Assembly: GCA_963783085.1 (NCBI GenBank)
Contig: CAWAMJ010000019.1
Coordinates: 1 to 64,000, forward strand
Reading direction: 5' to 3'
Length of the DNA: 64,000 bases
Origin: CAVYUC01 sp963783085
GTDB lineage: Bacteria; Bacteroidota; Bacteroidia; Bacteroidales; Prolixibacteraceae
Within the stretch, counting starts at the first letter, position 1; every line of letters begins with the position of its first letter. A model generated the notes under the pieces. The model did not search any database, had not been told where the DNA came from, and saw only the letters and a program-made list of their open reading frames with translations. Below are positions 60,157 to 64,000 of this stretch, piece after piece. The position numbers and the translations under genes were made by a program.

Positions 60157-60534
60157 GTGAAAGAAAAGTTGGAAATTAAAAAAGTCAGTTCAATCTTGTC
60201 CGTGTGTGGGCTTGCATTGCTGCTTTTGCTTTCGCCTTGCAAAATCAGAAATTACATTCAGGCTGAACTGGGGATTCCTCAAACCGACGTCTTAAACAAG
60301 AGTCAATCAACAGTTTGTAAGTCGCATTGTGAGGCGTTTGCGGTTTCTGAAGTTGTTCAGCCGATTATAAACCCAACTTTCCAACACCCCAATTTTCTGA
60401 TTCCGGAAGCCTACTCCTTTGATTTCACAATCGGTTTATTGAAGCTTCCGTCTTATTCCGGATCATCAGGAAACCATTCGGACTCTGTTATTCCGTTATA
60501 CATCTTATATCAAAATTTCAGGGTTTACTCGTAA
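60157..60534 (+). CDS. Small exported protein of unknown function
   Basis: A protein of 125 aa with one hydrophobic segment at about 12-28 (SILSVCGLALLLLLSPCKIR). It may be a signal peptide or an anchor, followed by a conserved-looking NYIQAELGIPQTDVLNKSQS. Cys residues at about 28, 49 and 53 could pair or bind metal (CKSHC). Similar short proteins with the NSIQAELG-type motif occur in Bacteroidota, often next to metal or redox genes, as far as I recall. The start codon used is GTG or similar at 60157; no better ATG is present. Confidence 0.5.
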   Translation: MKEKLEIKKVSSILSVCGLALLLLLSPCKIRNYIQAELGIPQTDVLNKSQSTVCKSHCEAFAVSEVVQPIINPTFQHPNFLIPEAYSFDFTIGLLKLPSYSGSSGNHSDSVIPLYILYQNFRVYS

Positions 60535-60718
60535 TTGATTTTCTAACCGGGCAAACTTAAACAGTTTCTACAACAGTTATTTATCAATTACAAATTAATG
60601 TCGTTTAGTTAGTAAAAAATATTATTCTTAATTGTTCGACGTTGTCAGGAGCTTCGCACGCTGACAAGTCTGCAGGACCTAACCTGCCAACGTCTATAGA
60701 CTTGACAGCGTTAACTAA
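60535..60718. repeat. Non-coding gap with GTTGTCAG/GTTAACTAAAT repeat, copy 2
   Basis: 60637-60720 holds GACGTTGTCAGGAGCTTCGC, CACGCTGACAAG and a terminal TTGACAGCGTTAACTAAAT, the same series as at 11188-11283. The element ends at the apparent ATG at 60719, so the start at 60746 is safer for the next gene. Confidence 0.55.
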
Positions 60719-60745
60719 ATGACATTGAATTACAAATTTAAAAAC

Positions 60746-61156
60746 ATGAAATTTCAGGAAAAAAAACTTGAAGTAAGCTACAATTCTGTAGCTGTGCTTC
60801 GCATAATGCTTAGCCTTATTTTTATTGTTGCAAGCACAAATCATTTATTTAATACCGAAAATGCAGTAGGCAGAATAGAAAATGCAAATATGGGGTTCAT
60901 CGGGCATATTTTGGGGCCGCCGGAAACTGCCGTAATCTTATCGGGAATTGTGATGCTTATAGCGGGTCTCGCTCTGCTTGCTGGCTTCAAAATCCGGTAC
61001 GCTGCCATGGTACTCATTGCGGTTCTGATTCCAATTACTCTAACGGTACAAGTGGGTCAAGTGGAAACCATTGGCCCCCTTTTTAAAAATGTAGCCATAC
61101 TGGGCGGACTTCTTTTTTTCAGCATTAATTCAAATTTAAAAATTCGTAACCAATGA
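60746..61156 (+). CDS. DoxX-like membrane protein
   Basis: A DoxX/DUF417-type membrane protein of about 136 aa from the ATG at 60746 (MKFQEKKLEVSYNSVAVLRI). Four helices; VLRIMLSLIFIVASTNHLFN is the DoxX opening, and LAGFKIRYAAMVLIAVLIPI the third helix. The longer frame from 60719 begins inside a repeat. It overlaps the DsrE-like gene by 4 nt (ATGA), and the DoxD/A gene follows. Related to the thiosulfate:quinone oxidoreductase family. Confidence 0.82.
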   Translation: MKFQEKKLEVSYNSVAVLRIMLSLIFIVASTNHLFNTENAVGRIENANMGFIGHILGPPETAVILSGIVMLIAGLALLAGFKIRYAAMVLIAVLIPITLTVQVGQVETIGPLFKNVAILGGLLFFSINSNLKIRNQ

Positions 61157-61575
61157 AAAATTCAATTGTAATTATAACAACTATATTCCTTTTGTTATCC
61201 GGAACAATTCAACTAAAAGCGAAGGATTTTAAACCGGAAAAGAATAATTATTTAATTCTTTCTAAAAATATACAGCAACTAGAGCCGGTTTTGCTGACGG
61301 CCAGTGAATTGGTTAAAGAGGACGGTGAAAAGTTTGGGGAATTTTATGTTATCATCTGTGGTAAGGCAGTTAGTGATATTCCGGACAATCCCGAATTTTA
61401 CAAGGTTTTGGAGGAAGCAAAAGCTCAAAACGTAACCGTTTTTATTTGTGGCATTTCGCTCAAAAAATTTAACATTGATCCAAACCTGTTGCCGGACAAC
61501 ATAACCATCGTTGAAAACGGTATTTTATACGGATTGCAACTGGCGAAAAAAGGGTTTGTTACACTCACCATTTAA
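61153..61575 (+). CDS. Exported DsrE-like sulfur-transfer protein
   Basis: A protein of 140 aa with a signal peptide (IVIITTIFLLLSGTIQLKA) and a DsrE/YchN-like domain. LVKEDGEKFGEFYVIICGKA and a second half NVTVFICGISLKKFNIDPN match the DsrE pattern, where a Cys in the ICG loops can carry sulfane sulfur (two candidates, Cys about 74 and 101). The end reads IVENGILYGLQLAKKGFVTL. It overlaps DoxX and precedes DoxD/A, so it probably works on thiosulfate or persulfide in the periplasm. Confidence 0.82.
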   Translation: MKNSIVIITTIFLLLSGTIQLKAKDFKPEKNNYLILSKNIQQLEPVLLTASELVKEDGEKFGEFYVIICGKAVSDIPDNPEFYKVLEEAKAQNVTVFICGISLKKFNIDPNLLPDNITIVENGILYGLQLAKKGFVTLTI

Positions 61576-61584
61576 ACTGCTTCG

Positions 61585-62592
61585 ATGATGAAAAATAACG
61601 CAGGGCTTATTACACTTCCGGTAAGGTTGGTGATTGGCTGGACATATTTCTCTGCCTTTTGGAGAAGAACAATTTTAGCAAATAAACTTGATCCGGATGT
61701 GGCAGGTTATATTGGTGAAAAATTCAACCACTTTTTACCGAATGCTTTCGGAATTAAACCCCTTATTCAGTTTTTAGTGGAAAATCCCGAATTGCTATGG
61801 ATAAATATGGTGATCTTCACCATCATAGAAGGTATTGTAGGCTTATTTATTATTTTCGGACTTTTTACCCGGTTGATGAGCATAGGTTTGTTTGGTTTAG
61901 CCCTGGGCATCCTTTTTGGTTCGGGTTGGATTGGCACCACTTGTTTGGATGAGTGGCAAATAGGTGTATTGGGTATAGCTACGGGCTTTATTTTGTTTTT
62001 AACGGGCAGTGGCAAATATTCAGTTGACGGCTATTTGATAAATAAAAATAAGGCAATAACTAAAAAGAACTGGTTTCCATGGACAGGTTCAGGTATTTTA
62101 CCAGTAAAAGATCATATTTTTCCAAAGGTAGTTTTAGTGGGTTCGCTTTTTATTTTGGGGTTGACGTTAATAACAAATCAGGTTTTTCATGGAGGATTAT
62201 GGGGTACGCTTTATAATAAATCGGTAAAACCAAAACTTGAGATTGCTGAGGGTAAAATTAACAACAATACGCTTTCCTTTGATGTATACAGAACCGAAGG
62301 TGTTGATGTTTACGGTTCCTGGATTATTGGTATTGAATTGCTGGACAATCACAACAATGCCATTCTTGAATTCACTCAAGATGATTTAGCGTCGATGGAC
62401 GAGGAAAGTATTAAAAACTATTATGTAGCCAAAGTAAAACCAGGAAAACATAGTTTGGTGGTGCCATTGGGTTCAAAAGCAAAAATAACTTTGAAAAATC
62501 CTGAGATGAAAGCTTTGGAAAGTAATACTTACATATTAAGGATTACCGATATCAGTGGTCTGTTTTGGGAAAATAAAGTACAAAAGGAATAG
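61585..62592 (+). CDS. doxD: DoxD-DoxA fusion, thiosulfate:quinone oxidoreductase-like
   Basis: A membrane protein of 335 aa. Residues 1-205 are DoxD: LITLPVRLVIGWTYFSAFWR, then GIVGLFIIFGLFTRLMSIGL and GSGWIGTTCLDEWQIGVLGI-ATGFILFLTG. Residues about 210-335 are an exported DoxA-like beta domain (GVDVYGSWIIGIELLDNHNN, VKPGKHSLVVPLGSKAKITL). In Acidianus, TQO (DoxD plus DoxA) oxidises thiosulfate to tetrathionate and reduces quinone; the fused form is known in Bacteroidota. With the DoxX and DsrE genes this forms a sulfur-oxidation operon. The electron path and physiological substrate are inferred. Confidence 0.88.
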   Translation: MMKNNAGLITLPVRLVIGWTYFSAFWRRTILANKLDPDVAGYIGEKFNHFLPNAFGIKPLIQFLVENPELLWINMVIFTIIEGIVGLFIIFGLFTRLMSIGLFGLALGILFGSGWIGTTCLDEWQIGVLGIATGFILFLTGSGKYSVDGYLINKNKAITKKNWFPWTGSGILPVKDHIFPKVVLVGSLFILGLTLITNQVFHGGLWGTLYNKSVKPKLEIAEGKINNNTLSFDVYRTEGVDVYGSWIIGIELLDNHNNAILEFTQDDLASMDEESIKNYYVAKVKPGKHSLVVPLGSKAKITLKNPEMKALESNTYILRITDISGLFWENKVQKE

Positions 62593-62821
62593 AAAAACAG
62601 AAGCTGGGAAAGCGTAACTCGTAATGTTTCTCCCGGGTGTTTTTTTGGGTAACGATAAACTGAGAACGGATCGTTTTATCGATGGTCACGCCAGATGGGG
62701 TGATGCAGGCAGCGGTGGACCTGAAGAAGATAACGGCTTCAAATATGGCAGGTAGAATGGCGCCGTACGCTGACGAAATTTATTGCGCCGAGGTACAAAA
62801 GGAACGGTAATCAGCAGATTA
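62593..62821 (+). other. Intergenic stretch with a possible coding relic
   Basis: On the plus strand a short piece (about 62665-62752) reads DRFIDGHARWGDAGSGGPEE-DNGFKYG before a stop, which looks protein-like (Gly/Asp-rich) but is not a gene and is not recognised. The rest holds nothing visible. Confidence 0.3.
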
Positions 62822-63433
62822 TCATTGTGACTTTTGGCCTGGCATTAGCGTAAGCGCCTGCCTGTAACTTTCCGGAGTATCAATATCCGCAAGATTATCG
62901 CTGCAGTTAAGGCTAATCACCGCGTTTTTATACCGCCCGATAATGGTTTTGGCGCCTTGTTCCCCATCCAGTTCTTTAAGTTCCTCAAAATACCATTTAT
63001 CGAAAAGCGCAGGTACACCGTTCCAGCCAGAAGCAGATTGCGAAATGATAATTTGCTTTTTTCCCGGCCGAAATGTTTTTAGCATGTTATTAAAATGTTC
63101 CGGAGGAATTAACGGTTGATCGGAAAGCGCTACCAGGATTGCGTCGGAATTTGGAAATTCGGCGGTCGCACCGGTAACACCGGCGGCAACCGAACTTCCC
63201 ATACCTTTTTGCCAATCGTGGTTGATGAAGGTGTACACATGATGTTTTTCAATAACGGGACTAATCAGGCTGGCACTGGCGCCCAAAACCACACAAACCG
63301 GATTTCCGGTTTTTCGCAGCGTCTGAATTTGATGTTCGATGAGGGTTTGATTTCCCCAGGGAAGCAATTGTTTGGGGCGTCCCATCCGCGCAGAACCGCC
63401 TGCTGCCAGCAGAACAACCGGAATGTTAACCAT
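62822..63433 (-). CDS. MocA-like molybdenum cofactor nucleotidyltransferase
   Basis: A nucleotidyltransferase of about 203 aa from the ATG at 63433 (MVNIPVVLLAAGGSARMGRP). The longer frame to 63487 reads through the xdhC end. LLAAGGSARMGRPKQLLPW is the MocA/MobA-type motif. Then HDWQKGMGSSVAAGV, LVALSDQPLIPPEHFNNMLK and a final ADIDTPESYRQAL match MocA/CoxC proteins, which make molybdopterin cytosine dinucleotide for xanthine-dehydrogenase-type enzymes. Its start overlaps the stop of the XdhC gene by 8 nt. Confidence 0.88.
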   Translation of the reverse strand: MVNIPVVLLAAGGSARMGRPKQLLPWGNQTLIEHQIQTLRKTGNPVCVVLGASASLISPVIEKHHVYTFINHDWQKGMGSSVAAGVTGATAEFPNSDAILVALSDQPLIPPEHFNNMLKTFRPGKKQIIISQSASGWNGVPALFDKWYFEELKELDGEQGAKTIIGRYKNAVISLNCSDNLADIDTPESYRQALTLMPGQKSQ

Positions 63434-64000
63434 GAATGGATCCTGCTTTTTCGCGCAGCGCTGCCGGTTGCTGACTTCGAACAACACTCAGAATTTCAGC
63501 CAGTACCGAAACTGCAATTTCAGAAGCGGTAACTGCGCCGATATTAACTCCTGCCGGGCTGTGGATTTGTTCCGGAAATTCGGACGATATATCAGGATAA
63601 TAATCCATCAGCGTAGCGAATATTCGCTCCCTTCGGTTTACTGAACCGATCATTCCCAGATAGGCGGGTTGGATATCTTTCAGCGCCATCAGGTATTGAA
63701 CGTCTTTACTGAAATTGTGCGTCATTAACACCACTGCCGTTTGTTTATCAAAAACCGAAGTGTCGATGTTATCGAACGAAGGGGTGATTAATGAAGAAGC
63801 CCCCGGGAAATAATCACATGATTTCGATTCGTCGGCGGAAGCTACAATGGTTACTTCCCAGCCCAGCAGCTTTGCTGCCTGCGACAATTGAACGGCGTCA
63901 TGTTCGGAGCCAAAAATAAAAAGTTGAAAAATTGGTTCGAATGTCTGCGAAAAACATTCCTGGTAATCAACCTGTTCAGCAGTAAATGATGGATTCAGCG
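63426..64000 (-). CDS. XdhC/CoxI-like maturation protein (5' part beyond window)
   Basis: This is the C-terminal part, about 190 aa, of an XdhC/CoxI protein, which helps insert sulfurated molybdenum cofactor into xanthine-dehydrogenase-type enzymes. The Rossmann-type domain starts LFIFGSEHDAVQLSQAAKLL-GWEV; later VVLMTHNFSKDVQYLMALKD, AYLGMIGSVNRRERIF and HSPAGVNIGAVTASEIAVSV-LAEIL are classical. The usual FGAGH reads FGSEH. The frame is open to the window edge. It overlaps the mocA-like gene downstream, so a molybdenum hydroxylase operon probably lies to the right. Confidence 0.9.
   Translation of the reverse strand, partial: LNPSFTAEQVDYQECFSQTFEPIFQLFIFGSEHDAVQLSQAAKLLGWEVTIVASADESKSCDYFPGASSLITPSFDNIDTSVFDKQTAVVLMTHNFSKDVQYLMALKDIQPAYLGMIGSVNRRERIFATLMDYYPDISSEFPEQIHSPAGVNIGAVTASEIAVSVLAEILSVVRSQQPAALREKAGSIHG

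Overview
The window looks like the chromosome of a member of the Bacteroidota, probably a Marinilabiliales/Prolixibacteraceae-type polysaccharide degrader; the rank is inference. Support comes from -7 boxes of the form TAnnTTTG ahead of several genes and rnpB, secreted glycoside hydrolases (GH2, GH92, DUF5060/GH5-like, DUF1080), families typical of the phylum (DUF4301, DUF2027-Smr, S9 and M13 peptidases, an OlsF-like aminolipid acyltransferase) and short structured intergenic repeats. There is no rRNA operon, CRISPR array, prophage or intact insertion sequence.

Layout. 1-6.6 kb: a truncated sugar MFS permease, a GH2 exo-glucosaminidase-like lipoprotein and a frameshifted GH92 alpha-mannosidase. 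6.6-12.2 kb: an accessory, repeat-rich stretch with a HEPN/nucleotidyltransferase pair, a 595-aa membrane protein lying between two direct copies of the HEPN locus, and a tRNA-Lys followed by two tandem 365-bp units that each carry a small GIY-YIG gene and a 3' tRNA fragment. 12.5-17.4 kb: sulfate uptake and activation (SLC13/RCK permease, CysD, CysN/C). 17.5-31.1 kb: SDR, rnpB, DUF2027-Smr, S9 peptidase, queA (frameshifted), a decayed DUF433/DUF5615 pair, YwbE, a HigBA-like pair, HI0933 flavoprotein, OlsF-like acyltransferase (broken), YgiQ (frameshifted) and a DUF4197 lipoprotein. 31.2-33.5 kb: a PAS protein, then an AAA ATPase plus DUF4276 pair that resembles a defence module. 33.5-49 kb: housekeeping and secreted enzymes (YhcC, DUF4301, TPR, cupin, DUF368, AroE, LMW-PTP, MgtC, MaoC, DMT exporter, M13, DUF1080, GH5-like). 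49-58.7 kb: a DUF4143 ATPase, then a TetR-TolC-HlyD-ABC-ABC-permease-permease export operon. 58.7-62.6 kb: small membrane proteins and a DoxX-DsrE-DoxD/A sulfur cluster. 62.8-64 kb: MocA-like and XdhC-like molybdoenzyme maturation genes.

The most unusual signal is in the export operon. Its intergenic gaps are filled with arrays of 7-nt repeats arranged as inverted repeats. Two of these inverted arrays enclose a four-helix-bundle (23S rRNA IVS/S23-like) gene and two are empty; a fifth array sits beside rnpB. The arrays begin at the stop codons of the upstream genes. The architecture matches the 23S rRNA intervening sequence (hairpin plus four-helix ORF), but here it is spread between protein genes.

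Caution: at least four conserved genes (GH92, queA, ygiQ and the olsF-like gene) are broken by single extra bases, mostly inside short homopolymers. Sequencing or assembly indels are at least as likely as true pseudogenes.
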